15,334 nt of DNA, taken from NCBI GenBank assembly GCA_945871415.1, contig CAMBWG010000012.1:1-15334 (forward strand). The letters run 5' to 3'. Of the stretch, positions 1 through 6,157 are shown piece after piece. Each line of letters opens with the position of its first letter. The first letter of the stretch is position 1. Made by a program: the position numbers and the translations under genes. The notes beneath the pieces are model-generated. The model saw nothing but the letters and a program-made list of their open reading frames with translations. It had not been told where the DNA came from and did no database searches. The DNA is from an uncultured Desulfovibrio sp. (GTDB lineage Bacteria; Desulfobacterota; Desulfovibrionia; Desulfovibrionales; Desulfovibrionaceae).

Positions 1-519
1 GCGGATCAGTCGGCAGCGCATCCCCGTCTGCTGGCAGTGACGAGCTTCTTTGCCGACGAAACCCGCGCGCATGCCGAACTTCTGGCGCGCAGTCTGCGGG
101 AGGGCCTGCTGGACAATCTTGACATCATCGTCAAGCCGCACCCCTATCTGCCCGTGGAAGACCTGCTGCGCAAGCTGCTCGGCGACGATGCGCAACGCCT
201 GATCTTTGCCGACGGCCCCATTGCTGCGCAACTGCTTCCCGGAACCATCGTCTGGGCTTCCAACTCCACGACGGTCGCCCTCGAAGCCGCCCTGCGCGGA
301 CTGCCGCTCATGGTCATGCAACCCAGCGGCGACTTTGACCTCTGTCCGCTGCAAGACGTACCGGGGCTTGTCCGTACCGGTTCGCTGGAAGACGTGCGTC
401 GCGCGCTTTCCGCCGGCGCGCCCGTAACGCCCGGGCTGCAGCCTGACTTTCTGCGTCTGGACCCGGGCCTGCCCCGCTGGCGGACACTGCTGGGCATGAC
501 GCAGGCAGGCAGGCGGTAA
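1..519 (+). CDS. Surface-carbohydrate / glycosyltransferase-like protein, 3' partial
   Basis: The frame is open from base 1 to the TAA at 517-519, so the gene begins before the window; the internal GTG at 37 is not a likely start. The visible 172 residues look like the C-terminal half of a GT-B type sugar transferase or the related surface carbohydrate biosynthesis proteins. A beta-strand ends in the motif VKPHP (K and H often contact the sugar nucleotide). A second strand gives IVWASNSTTVALEAALRGLP, the usual serine/threonine plus glutamate pattern of the donor-binding loop. After this the protein is short and ends in a basic QAGRR tail. The likely role is transfer or processing of sugars for capsule, LPS or another surface glycan, in the cytoplasm. 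The fold is inferred from motifs only; substrate and exact family are unknown without the N-terminal half. Confidence 0.7.
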   Translation, partial: ADQSAAHPRLLAVTSFFADETRAHAELLARSLREGLLDNLDIIVKPHPYLPVEDLLRKLLGDDAQRLIFADGPIAAQLLPGTIVWASNSTTVALEAALRGLPLMVMQPSGDFDLCPLQDVPGLVRTGSLEDVRRALSAGAPVTPGLQPDFLRLDPGLPRWRTLLGMTQAGRR

Positions 520-521
520 TC

Positions 522-550
522 TTGAGTTTGCGGGGAATCCCGCATATGAT
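522..550 (+). promoter_or_regulatory. Sigma70-like promoter for ppiD with palindromic spacer
   Basis: TTGAGT (522-527) and TATGAT (545-550) are separated by exactly 17 bp, matching the sigma70 consensus at 4/6 and 5/6. It lies in the 84-bp gap before ppiD. Bases 529-544 of the spacer form a palindrome, TGCGGG-GAAT-CCCGCA, which could be an operator or a small hairpin. Transcription would begin near 557, at a second inverted repeat. Prediction from sequence only. Confidence 0.5.
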
Positions 551-557
551 GCGCTTT

Positions 558-577
558 CCTGCGGTTTCCACCGCAGG
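558..577 (+). other. Inverted repeat in ppiD leader
   Basis: CCTGCGG (558-564) and CCGCAGG (571-577) form a perfect 7-bp stem with a 6-base loop, ending 17 bases before the ppiD ribosome-binding sequence. There is no clean T-run directly after it (CAAAATCCGATTTT follows), so it is a poor terminator. It may be a 5' stabilising hairpin of the ppiD mRNA or the end of the upstream transcript. Confidence 0.4.
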
Positions 578-603
578 CAAAATCCGATTTTCCCGGAGAA
601 GGC

Positions 604-2499
604 ATGCTCGATTATTTTCGTTCCAACGCCCAGTCATTCGGCGTCAAATGTATTTTCGGCCTGATTATCCTGGTCTTCATCGGCTGGGGTGTGGGCAGTT
701 TTACGGATCACAGATCCGGCAATGTCGTTGCTACGGTCAACGGCGAGCCCATTACCATCAATGATTTTGAACGCGCCTACCAGCAGGCGGAATCCGAAGC
801 CATAACCCGCAATCCCGCCATGACGCGCGAACAGCTTGTCGCCTCCGGTCTTGGCGAAAGCGTGCTCCGGGATCTGATCCAGCAGATTCTGCTGCAGCAG
901 ACGGCAACGCGTCTGGGCCTGGGCGCAACGCCGCTGGAAATGCGCCGGGAAGTTGAGGGCATTCCCGCTTTCCAGAATGCGCAGGGGCGCTTCGATCCCG
1001 CCATTTACGAGCAGGTGCTGAACAATCAGCGCATGGGCATGGCGGAGTTTGAGCGCAGCCTTGCCAATCAGATCCGCCGGGACAAAATCCTGAGCATTCT
1101 TCAGGACGCGGCATGGACGGACCCCGCCGCCGCAAAACGGCATTACGATTACCTGCGTCAGAAGCGCCAGGTCAGCTGTTTGTTCCTGCCCGCGTCCGCA
1201 GCCACCGCAGCCGAACCTTCGGAAGAGGACATCAAGGCAGCCTACGAAGCCCGCAGGCAGAGCCTTGCCATTCCGCGCAAGGCGGCTGTCGAATTCGTAC
1301 GGGTTTCTCCGGAAAAGCTGGTTCCCGCCGCCGACATCAGCGATGACGATATCCGCCGCTGGTATGACGAGCATCCCCGCAGCTTTGTCACCCCCGAACA
1401 GGTCAAGGCGGCGCATATCCTTGTGCCTCTGACGCCCGATGCCGACGAAGCCGCTGTCAAAAAAGCCGAAGCCTCCATGGCGGCTATCCGCAAGGAACTG
1501 GACAGCGGCAAGAGCTTTGCCGCCGTTGCCGATGCCCACAACGGTCCGCAGGCTGCGGGCCGCGGCGGCGAACTCGGCTGGGTGGAACGCGACAAGCTCG
1601 TCAAGCCCTTTGCCGACGCCGCCTTTGCTCTGGAGCCGGGTAAAATTTCCGATGTGGTGCGCAGCCAGTTCGGCCTGCACCTCATCAAGGTGGAGGATCG
1701 CAAGGCCGCCGGTCGCGCCCCGCTGGATTCCGTCAAGGATGAAATCCGCGCCGACATTGCCAGGGAACGCGGCGCGGCGCGGCTGAGCGAAGCGCTGGAC
1801 GGCCTGCTGGAAGCAGCCATTCTCGGCACGCCGCTGGACAAGGCCGCCGCCAATTTCAATCTCAAGGCCGAAAAGACCGGCCTGCTTCCCCAGGCTGCTC
1901 TGGCCGAAGCTCTGGGCGTGGATGCCGCCGCGGCTGCGCCGCTTATGAAGCTTGCGGCCAATATGCCGCTGGACACGCCTCTTACCGCCGGAGAAACCTA
2001 CCTTGTCTGCCGCGTCGCCGGAGTGGAGGAAGCGCATACGCCGGAGCTGACCGCCGTGCGTGACGAGCTGGCAAAGACACTCCGCAAGGAAGCGGCCCTT
2101 CAGGCGGCTCTGGAAAAAGCCGCAACGCAACGCAAGGAACTGGAAAAGAACGCGCAGGGCGCGTCTCTGACCAAGGGTACCATGGATCGCGGCGGCGCGC
2201 TTCCCGGCTATGCGACCTCCGCCGCCGTCAGCGACGCCGTCTTCGGGACGGAAGTCGGTCAGTGGATCACGCCTGTTGCGGCCGACAGCACAACGCAGGG
2301 GCAGGGAGCTCTGCTCTGTCGCGTAGATGCCACCGAGCAGCCCGACGCCGCCGAATGGAACAGCATGCAGAACATCATGCAGCAGATTGCCACCGGCCAG
2401 CGTGCTCAGGCCATCTTCTCCATTTTCATGCGCGATCTGTTCAAGAATGCCGACATCAAGGTGCTGAATCCCGATATCGTGACCCGCAAGGCGGGTTAA
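604..2499 (+). CDS. ppiD: Membrane-anchored peptidyl-prolyl isomerase / chaperone PpiD (SurA N-terminal plus parvulin domain)
   Basis: A 631-residue protein, close to the usual PpiD length. Residues 1-12 are cytoplasmic (MLDYFRSNAQSF). Residues about 14-33 form one membrane anchor, and the rest should be periplasmic. A SurA-type chaperone segment follows (about 36-200, starting VATVNGEPITINDFERAY). Residues about 262-365 are a parvulin domain with its hallmarks: AAHIL (H271), GGELGWV and FGLHLIKV (H359). The C-terminal region carries a second, partial parvulin-like stretch (GGALPGYA, then VSDAVFGTEVGQW). The role is to help newly exported proteins fold at the inner-membrane face. The start is supported by GGAG at 595-598, five bases before the ATG. 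A promoter at 522-550 precedes it and a terminator hairpin follows at 2620-2656. PpiD is a clear match by architecture; whether the isomerase is active is inferred. Confidence 0.9.
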   Translation: MLDYFRSNAQSFGVKCIFGLIILVFIGWGVGSFTDHRSGNVVATVNGEPITINDFERAYQQAESEAITRNPAMTREQLVASGLGESVLRDLIQQILLQQTATRLGLGATPLEMRREVEGIPAFQNAQGRFDPAIYEQVLNNQRMGMAEFERSLANQIRRDKILSILQDAAWTDPAAAKRHYDYLRQKRQVSCLFLPASAATAAEPSEEDIKAAYEARRQSLAIPRKAAVEFVRVSPEKLVPAADISDDDIRRWYDEHPRSFVTPEQVKAAHILVPLTPDADEAAVKKAEASMAAIRKELDSGKSFAAVADAHNGPQAAGRGGELGWVERDKLVKPFADAAFALEPGKISDVVRSQFGLHLIKVEDRKAAGRAPLDSVKDEIRADIARERGAARLSEALDGLLEAAILGTPLDKAAANFNLKAEKTGLLPQAALAEALGVDAAAAAPLMKLAANMPLDTPLTAGETYLVCRVAGVEEAHTPELTAVRDELAKTLRKEAALQAALEKAATQRKELEKNAQGASLTKGTMDRGGALPGYATSAAVSDAVFGTEVGQWITPVAADSTTQGQGALLCRVDATEQPDAAEWNSMQNIMQQIATGQRAQAIFSIFMRDLFKNADIKVLNPDIVTRKAG

Positions 2500-2540
2500 T
2501 TCCGTCGGCACAATCAGCTTGGGACGCGGCCTGCCCCTCT

Positions 2541-2568
2541 CCCCCAAGCCTTTTCCCGGCACGCTTTC
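2541..2568 (+). repeat. C-rich intergenic motif, copy 1
   Basis: CCCCCAAGCC (2541-2550), then TTTTCCC and a GC/ACG/CTTTC tail, 42 bases after the ppiD stop. The same 10-mer followed by a similar tail occurs at 4677 and 13577, each time downstream of a plus-strand gene. This copy is the shortest and most degraded. Confidence 0.45.
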
Positions 2569-2607
2569 ATCATTCTGAAAGACGCGCCGGAAGCCGACAA
2601 AAAACAT

Positions 2608-2649
2608 GAGGCAACCACAGGGAAAAGAGGACAGCGCGCCTGTTGCCTC
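2608..2649 (+). promoter_or_regulatory. Possible anti-terminator pairing overlapping the ppiD/glmS terminator
   Basis: GAGGCAAC (2608-2615) is perfectly complementary to GTTGCCTC (2642-2649). This pairing uses the right arm of the terminator hairpin at 2620-2656, so the two structures cannot form together. The arrangement is that of an attenuator, but no leader peptide or ligand-binding domain is apparent and an 8-bp match could be chance. Confidence 0.25.
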
Positions 2650-2663
2650 TTTTCCCTTTTTCT
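2620..2663 (+). terminator. Rho-independent terminator between ppiD and glmS
   Basis: GGGAAAAGAGG (2620-2630) pairs with CCTCTTTTCCC (2646-2656). The stem is extended by ACAG/CTGT across a 2-base bulge, with loop CGCGC, and is followed by TTTTTCTTTT. It most simply ends the ppiD transcript. No convincing promoter lies between it and glmS, so glmS may be read through it or be controlled by it. Confidence 0.75.
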
Positions 2664-2709
2664 TTTGCGCCGGAGACATCCGGCCTCACACATGCAAGGA
2701 GACAATCCC

Positions 2710-4536
2710 ATGTGCGGCATCATCGGTTATACCGGACATCGTCCGGCAGTTCCTGTTGTTGTTGAAGGCCTGCGCCGTCTGGAGTATCGCGGCTATGATT
2801 CCGCGGGCGTAGCCTATGTGCAGCGCAACGAACTGCATATCACGCGGGCCCTGGGCAAACTGTCCGCGCTGGAAGAAAAGCTGGCTCTGAGCCCCGTCAC
2901 CATGGCGACCACGGCCATGGGCCATACCCGCTGGGCAACGCACGGCGTCCCTGCCGAACGCAACTCCCACCCTCATGCCTCCAACAGCGGCACTATTGCC
3001 ATTGTTCATAACGGCATTATCGAAAACTATCAGCAAATCAAAGATAAGCTGCTGAGCAAAGGCTATGTCTTTCACTCCGAAACGGATACCGAAGTTCTCG
3101 TCAATCTGATTGAGGAATGCCGGAAAACCGCTCCGGACCTCCTTCAGGCCTTTGCCGCGGCCCTGCGGCAGGCGCACGGCGCTTATGCCGTCTGCCTCAT
3201 GAGCAGGGACGAGCCCAATACGCTCTATGCCGCGCGCATGTCCGCTCCGCTTATTTTCGGTGTCGGTACCGGCGAAAACTTCATTGCTTCGGACATTCCC
3301 GCTTTCCTGCCCTACACCCGCAAGGTGCTCTTTCTTGAAGACGGAGAAATTGTTCGTGCAACAGCGACAAGCCACGAAATCATGCGCCTTGCGGATCTGG
3401 CTCCGGTCTCGCGCGAAATCCAGACCATTCAGTGGGACATGCAGGCGGCTCAGAAAGGCGGCTACCGTCACTTCATGCTCAAGGAGATTTTCGAGCAGCC
3501 CCGCGTGCTGCGCGACGGCCTGACCGGCCGCATCTCCCCTGACGACAATAGCATTGCCCTTGCGGAACTGGATGCCCTCCCCGTTCCCGAGCGTCTGCAT
3601 ATTGTTGCCTGCGGCACCTCCTATCATTCGGGCCTCTGGGCCCGTCATCTGCTGGAGTCCTGGGCGGGTGTGCCCACACAGGTGGAGATCGCCTCGGAAT
3701 TCCGCTATCGAGATCATCTGCTGCTGGGCAAAAACGACATGGTTCTTGTCATCAGTCAGAGCGGCGAAACCGCGGATACTCTCGCCGCCCTGCGCATTGC
3801 CCGGGAACAGGGCGTGCCCGTGCTGGGTCTCTGCAATGTTGTCGGTTCCAGCATTGCCCGCGAAGCTTCGGCCGTCTTCTACACGCAGGCGGGGCCGGAA
3901 ATCAGCGTGGCCTCCACAAAGGCCATGTGCAGCCAGATGCTGGCGCTGGCGCTCATTGCCCTGTACTGGGGCCAGCGGCAGCAACGGCTTTCCGCTGAGG
4001 AAATTGCCGCTCATGTCCGACAGTTCAACGCGCTGCCCGCCGCGCTGGAAACAGCGCTGCCCGCCATGCACGAACGGGCGCGCGAGCTTTCCCGCCGCTA
4101 TGCGCAGGCCCGCAACTTCTTCTATCTCGGGCGCGGTCTGTGCTATGCGCTGGCGCTGGAAGGAGCGCTTAAGCTCAAGGAGCTTTCCTATATTCATGCC
4201 GAGGGTTATGCGTCCGGGGAAATGAAGCACGGCCCCATTGCGCTGATTGACCCCTCCTTCCCCACCTTTGCGCTGGCGCTCGACGACAGCCTCTTTCCCA
4301 AGGTGCGCTCCAATATTGTGGAAGTGCAGGCCAGACAGGGCAAAGTCATTGCCCTGACCAATCCCGGCGCCGCGCTGGACGTGGACGATCTCTGGGAAAT
4401 TCCCGCCCTGCCCTCGCCCTTCTCCTCCTTCATGGCGCTGCCGGCCCTCCAGCTCTTCAGCTACGAGACGGCCGACTATCTCGGCAAGGATGTCGATCAA
4501 CCCCGCAATCTGGCCAAGAGCGTCACGGTGGAATAA
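2710..4536 (+). CDS. glmS: Glutamine--fructose-6-phosphate aminotransferase (isomerizing), GlmS
   Basis: Makes glucosamine-6-phosphate from fructose-6-phosphate and glutamine, the entry step to UDP-GlcNAc for peptidoglycan and LPS; a cytoplasmic homodimer in known cases. The protein is 608 residues, close to the 609 of E. coli. The ATG at 2710 is chosen over an in-frame ATG at 2665 because the Ntn-type amidotransferase must expose Cys2 after Met removal (MCGIIGYTG), and because AAGGAG (2696-2701) lies 8 bases upstream. The glutaminase domain shows GHTRWATHG, NSHPH, NGIIENY and SETDTE. Two SIS isomerase domains follow, with CGTSYHSG, SQSGETADTLAAL, SVASTKA, and ALKLKELSYIHAEGYASGE with MKHGP. 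The tail LAKSVTVE carries the catalytic lysine. A small GCCGGA/TCCGGC hairpin (2669-2684) sits just upstream of the ribosome-binding site. There is no partner gene such as glmU or glmM in the window. Confidence 0.97.
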   Translation: MCGIIGYTGHRPAVPVVVEGLRRLEYRGYDSAGVAYVQRNELHITRALGKLSALEEKLALSPVTMATTAMGHTRWATHGVPAERNSHPHASNSGTIAIVHNGIIENYQQIKDKLLSKGYVFHSETDTEVLVNLIEECRKTAPDLLQAFAAALRQAHGAYAVCLMSRDEPNTLYAARMSAPLIFGVGTGENFIASDIPAFLPYTRKVLFLEDGEIVRATATSHEIMRLADLAPVSREIQTIQWDMQAAQKGGYRHFMLKEIFEQPRVLRDGLTGRISPDDNSIALAELDALPVPERLHIVACGTSYHSGLWARHLLESWAGVPTQVEIASEFRYRDHLLLGKNDMVLVISQSGETADTLAALRIAREQGVPVLGLCNVVGSSIAREASAVFYTQAGPEISVASTKAMCSQMLALALIALYWGQRQQRLSAEEIAAHVRQFNALPAALETALPAMHERARELSRRYAQARNFFYLGRGLCYALALEGALKLKELSYIHAEGYASGEMKHGPIALIDPSFPTFALALDDSLFPKVRSNIVEVQARQGKVIALTNPGAALDVDDLWEIPALPSPFSSFMALPALQLFSYETADYLGKDVDQPRNLAKSVTVE

Positions 4537-4632
4537 ACAGGGCTTCCGGCCGGAGAGTGTTACACCAGAGCCCGTAAAAGCTTACGTCGCAACGGGCACG
4601 GCCTGCGGCCGACATTCGGTCGCTGCCGGCGC

Positions 4633-4709
4633 GGGAGGGCCAGCCTTTACGAAGGAAAGGCTCCCCGTAATTCTTCCCCCCAAGCCCCCTTTCCCCAGAG
4701 CGCGTTTTC
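4633..4709 (+). repeat. C-rich intergenic motif with upstream hairpin, copy 2
   Basis: A hairpin (AGCCTTT 4642-4648 with AAAGGCT 4656-4662, extended by GGG 4637-4639 and CCC 4663-4665) is followed by CCCCCAAGCC (4677-4686), CCCTTTCCCC and AGAGCGCGTTTTC. The C-rich part matches copies at 2541 and 13577. Its last 13 bases are also the left end of the palindromic repeat at 4697-4767, so the two repeats abut or belong to one composite unit. Confidence 0.45.
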
Positions 4710-4767
4710 CGCGAAACAACGCGCCGCAGGGATTGGGACGCGAAGCATTTCAAACTGAAAACGCTCT
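4697..4767. repeat. Palindromic intergenic repeat, element A
   Basis: A 71-bp unit whose ends are inverted copies: AGAGCGCGTTTTC (4697-4709) and GAAAACGCTCT (4757-4767), differing by a 2-base insertion. Bases 4740-4767 are the reverse complement of 4943-4970 with one mismatch in 28. Bases 4705-4717 are the exact reverse complement of 4993-5005. So A and B are two members of the same family in opposite orientation. It has no coding capacity and resembles REP-type or MITE-like elements. It lies between the glmS stop and the glmS terminator. Confidence 0.65.
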
Positions 4768-4777
4768 AAAACTACAA

Positions 4778-4818
4778 GGGAAGAGACCTCTCTCGCAGAG
4801 GTCTCTTCCCTCTTTTTT
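4778..4818 (+). terminator. Rho-independent terminator of glmS
   Basis: A perfect 14-bp stem, GGGAAGAGACCTCT (4778-4791) with AGAGGTCTCTTCCC (4797-4810), loop CTCGC, followed by TCTTTTTT. It lies 240 bp after the glmS stop, so the transcript carries repeat element A in its 3' untranslated region. Confidence 0.9.
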
Positions 4819-4898
4819 ACGTAATGACCATATCCGGCCTGCTTTTTTGTGGAACGGGCGAAATCTCCGGAAAGATCAGAAAAGTCTCTGTGGAGTTC

Positions 4899-4941
4899 AA
4901 AAAAACAGAGGCTGCCCCGGCCTTACAGCCGGGACAACCTC
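4899..4941 (-). terminator. Rho-independent terminator of the minus-strand membrane-protein gene
   Basis: Read on the minus strand, GAGGTTGTCCCGGC pairs with GCCGGGGCAGCCTC over 14 bp including two G-U wobbles, loop TGTAAG, then TG and seven T (plus-strand A at 4899-4905). The wobbles only pair in the minus-strand RNA, which fixes the direction. It faces the glmS terminator across about 80 bp with no visible gene. It is 178 bp after the stop of the gene at 5119-5877. Confidence 0.75.
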
Positions 4942-4942
4942 C

Positions 4943-5087
4943 AGAGCATTTTCAGTTTGAAATGCTTCGCATTTCAAACCATACGACCTGTCGTTTCGCG
5001 GAAAAAACGCGGTTTTTCCGCTCACTTCGGGCCGGCGGCGCCGTGCCGCCGCCTCGCGTTTCACCTTTTTCAGAGTTGAAACGCTCT
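4943..5087. repeat. Palindromic intergenic repeat, element B (long form)
   Basis: It starts AGAGCATTTTCAG and ends TTGAAACGCTCT, near-inverted ends shared with element A. Inside are several hairpins: an 11-bp perfect stem GTTTGAAATGC/GCATTTCAAAC with a 3-base loop (4955-4979), a 9-bp stem GCGGAAAAA/TTTTTCCGC (4998-5021), and GGCGGC/GCCGCC (about 5034-5050). It would be transcribed as the 3' untranslated region of the minus-strand gene at 5119-5877. The extra length over A looks like an insertion after the shared GTTTCGCGGAAAA core. Confidence 0.6.
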
Positions 5088-5088
5088 G

Positions 5089-5101
5089 GAGCATTTTCAG
5101 T
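5089..5101. repeat. Fragment of the palindromic repeat (element C)
   Basis: GAGCATTTTCAGT repeats 4944-4956 exactly, in direct orientation, immediately after element B. The match ends there, so this is a truncated third copy abutting the coding region at 5119. Confidence 0.5.
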
Positions 5102-5118
5102 ACAGCCCCGAAGGCGGC

Positions 5119-5877
5119 CTACTTCACGGGCGGCGCGGGACGCACGTCCGTGTCGTCCACATCGACCACATCCTCGGTATCGTCAGCCGGAGCCGCCGGG
5201 CTTTCCGGATTTTCTGGCGGCGCGGCCGGCGGGAGAGCCGGGGAGTCCGTCAGCTGATAGCCGCCGCCGGGCAGGGCCTCAAGCCCCTGACCGGAGGGCG
5301 CCAGCGGGACGCTGTTCTTACTGACGAGGACAATGCCCGTCTTTTCAAGGACTTCCCTCCGGAAAGCGTATTCCTGCTCCATTTGACGATGACGAAAAAC
5401 AAAAAACAGACGCCCCAGATAGCCCACGGCAAGGAAAGCGGCGGCGCCGCCCACGAACCACGGCACATAGGGTGTCAGCGCGCCGCCCGCAAGGCGCACG
5501 GCTTCCCAGAAATCTCCGAGGAAGATCATGGCCGCGCCCAGCAACAGCAGGCAGACCAGCAGCACGACTACCGGCGCATGGCGGACACAGGCATAAAAGC
5601 GCCGGACGCGCTGCGGCACCAGATTGGCATCCGGGGCATCCGGCGCGGCCTCCACCGAACCGTCCAGCGCCTTGCTCAGCACCAGACTGGAAAGCTGCAA
5701 CAGCAGAAAGAGAGCCACGGGCGCAACAACCGCGCCGACGATCCAGCCCAGCCAGGGGAACTGCACCACCGGCGTTCCGCCGGGAACGGCGGGCTCGGCC
5801 CGCATGATGCCGCAAAGCATGGCCACCACAGCCACGGCCAGTTCCAGCAGAACGACCGCAATGAACATATACCACAT
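5119..5877 (-). CDS. Four-helix membrane protein of unknown function
   Basis: I do not recognise this family. From the chosen ATG (5877) it is 252 residues. Predicted membrane helices are at about 2-24, 40-66, 101-121 and 138-161. A short cytoplasmic-looking stretch rich in basic residues follows (FRHRQMEQEYAFRREVLEK). The C-terminal tail from about 212 is rich in Pro, Ala and Asp (PPAAPPENP; DDTEDVVDVDDTD) and probably disordered. The frame stays open upstream to an ATG at 6021. That start overlaps the -10 box of a good minus-strand promoter (6020-6048), whose transcript would begin near 6013, and the extra 48 residues look unstructured. AAGGA four bases before 5877 supports the shorter form. 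The gene ends before a minus-strand terminator at 4899-4941 and stands alone, divergent from the epimerase gene. That it is expressed is inferred from the promoter, coding bias and terminator. Confidence 0.75.
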   Translation of the reverse strand: MWYMFIAVVLLELAVAVVAMLCGIMRAEPAVPGGTPVVQFPWLGWIVGAVVAPVALFLLLQLSSLVLSKALDGSVEAAPDAPDANLVPQRVRRFYACVRHAPVVVLLVCLLLLGAAMIFLGDFWEAVRLAGGALTPYVPWFVGGAAAFLAVGYLGRLFFVFRHRQMEQEYAFRREVLEKTGIVLVSKNSVPLAPSGQGLEALPGGGYQLTDSPALPPAAPPENPESPAAPADDTEDVVDVDDTDVRPAPPVK

Positions 5878-6019
5878 GGCGTCCTTTTTAGGATCGGAAC
5901 GATACAAACGGGACGCCGGACGCGCAGAACTCCAGCCCGCGTCGGCACGCATGCCGTGGGACGGCAGGGAACTTTTATCCAAGCTGCTACCCTCGCAAAA
6001 GGTTGATACGAACATGCTC

Positions 6020-6048
6020 ATAATAGCCGCCTTGCCCGCCCCTCACAA
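6020..6048 (-). promoter_or_regulatory. Sigma70-like promoter for the minus-strand membrane-protein gene
   Basis: On the minus strand, TTGTGA (plus-strand 6043-6048) and TATTAT (6020-6025) are 17 bp apart, matching consensus at 4/6 and 5/6. The start of transcription would be near 6013, giving a leader of about 135 bases before the ATG at 5877. That leader contains overlapping short inverted repeats (CGGCA/TGCCG at 5943-5956 and TGCCG/CGGCA at 5952-5966) that could form alternative hairpins. Confidence 0.5.
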
Positions 6049-6054
6049 GTCCTC

Positions 6055-6083
6055 TTGCCCGCGCCCGGCTTCTGACGTACCTT
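6055..6083 (+). promoter_or_regulatory. Weak candidate promoter for the epimerase-U32 pair
   Basis: TTGCCC (6055-6060) and TACCTT (6078-6083) with a 17-bp spacer: 4/6 and 3/6 matches. It is the best plus-strand candidate I found in the divergent region but is not strong. The real promoter could lie elsewhere between 5880 and 6150. Confidence 0.2.
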
Positions 6084-6157
6084 CTTACGACAGCGCGTCG
6101 GCATGCCATAGGCTCCGCCGTCCGCTCCCCCCGTTCATGACGCAGAAGGAGAACGCT

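Noticed and set aside
634..2679. 681-codon minus-strand frame opposite ppiD
   Set aside because: Long antisense frames are expected opposite GC-rich genes. Its product is low-complexity Gly/Ala/Arg sequence and it runs through the terminator at 2620-2656.
2665..2709. Longer glmS start at 2665
   Set aside because: It would bury the N-terminal catalytic cysteine; the ATG at 2710 has the correct MCGIIGY start and ribosome-binding sequence.
2500..2709. glmS ribozyme
   Set aside because: The 210-base leader is mostly a terminator hairpin and lacks the long conserved pseudoknotted core; these ribozymes are found mainly in Gram-positive bacteria.
2686..4500. 604-codon minus-strand frame opposite glmS
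   Set aside because: Antisense shadow of an unmistakable glmS gene.
4697..5101. CRISPR array
   Set aside because: The repeats are few, inverted, of unequal length and unevenly spaced, and no cas gene is present.
4490..5324. Plus-strand frames of 156 and 166 codons between glmS and the membrane protein
   Set aside because: They consist of the palindromic repeats and terminators read as codons, and overlap real genes at both ends.
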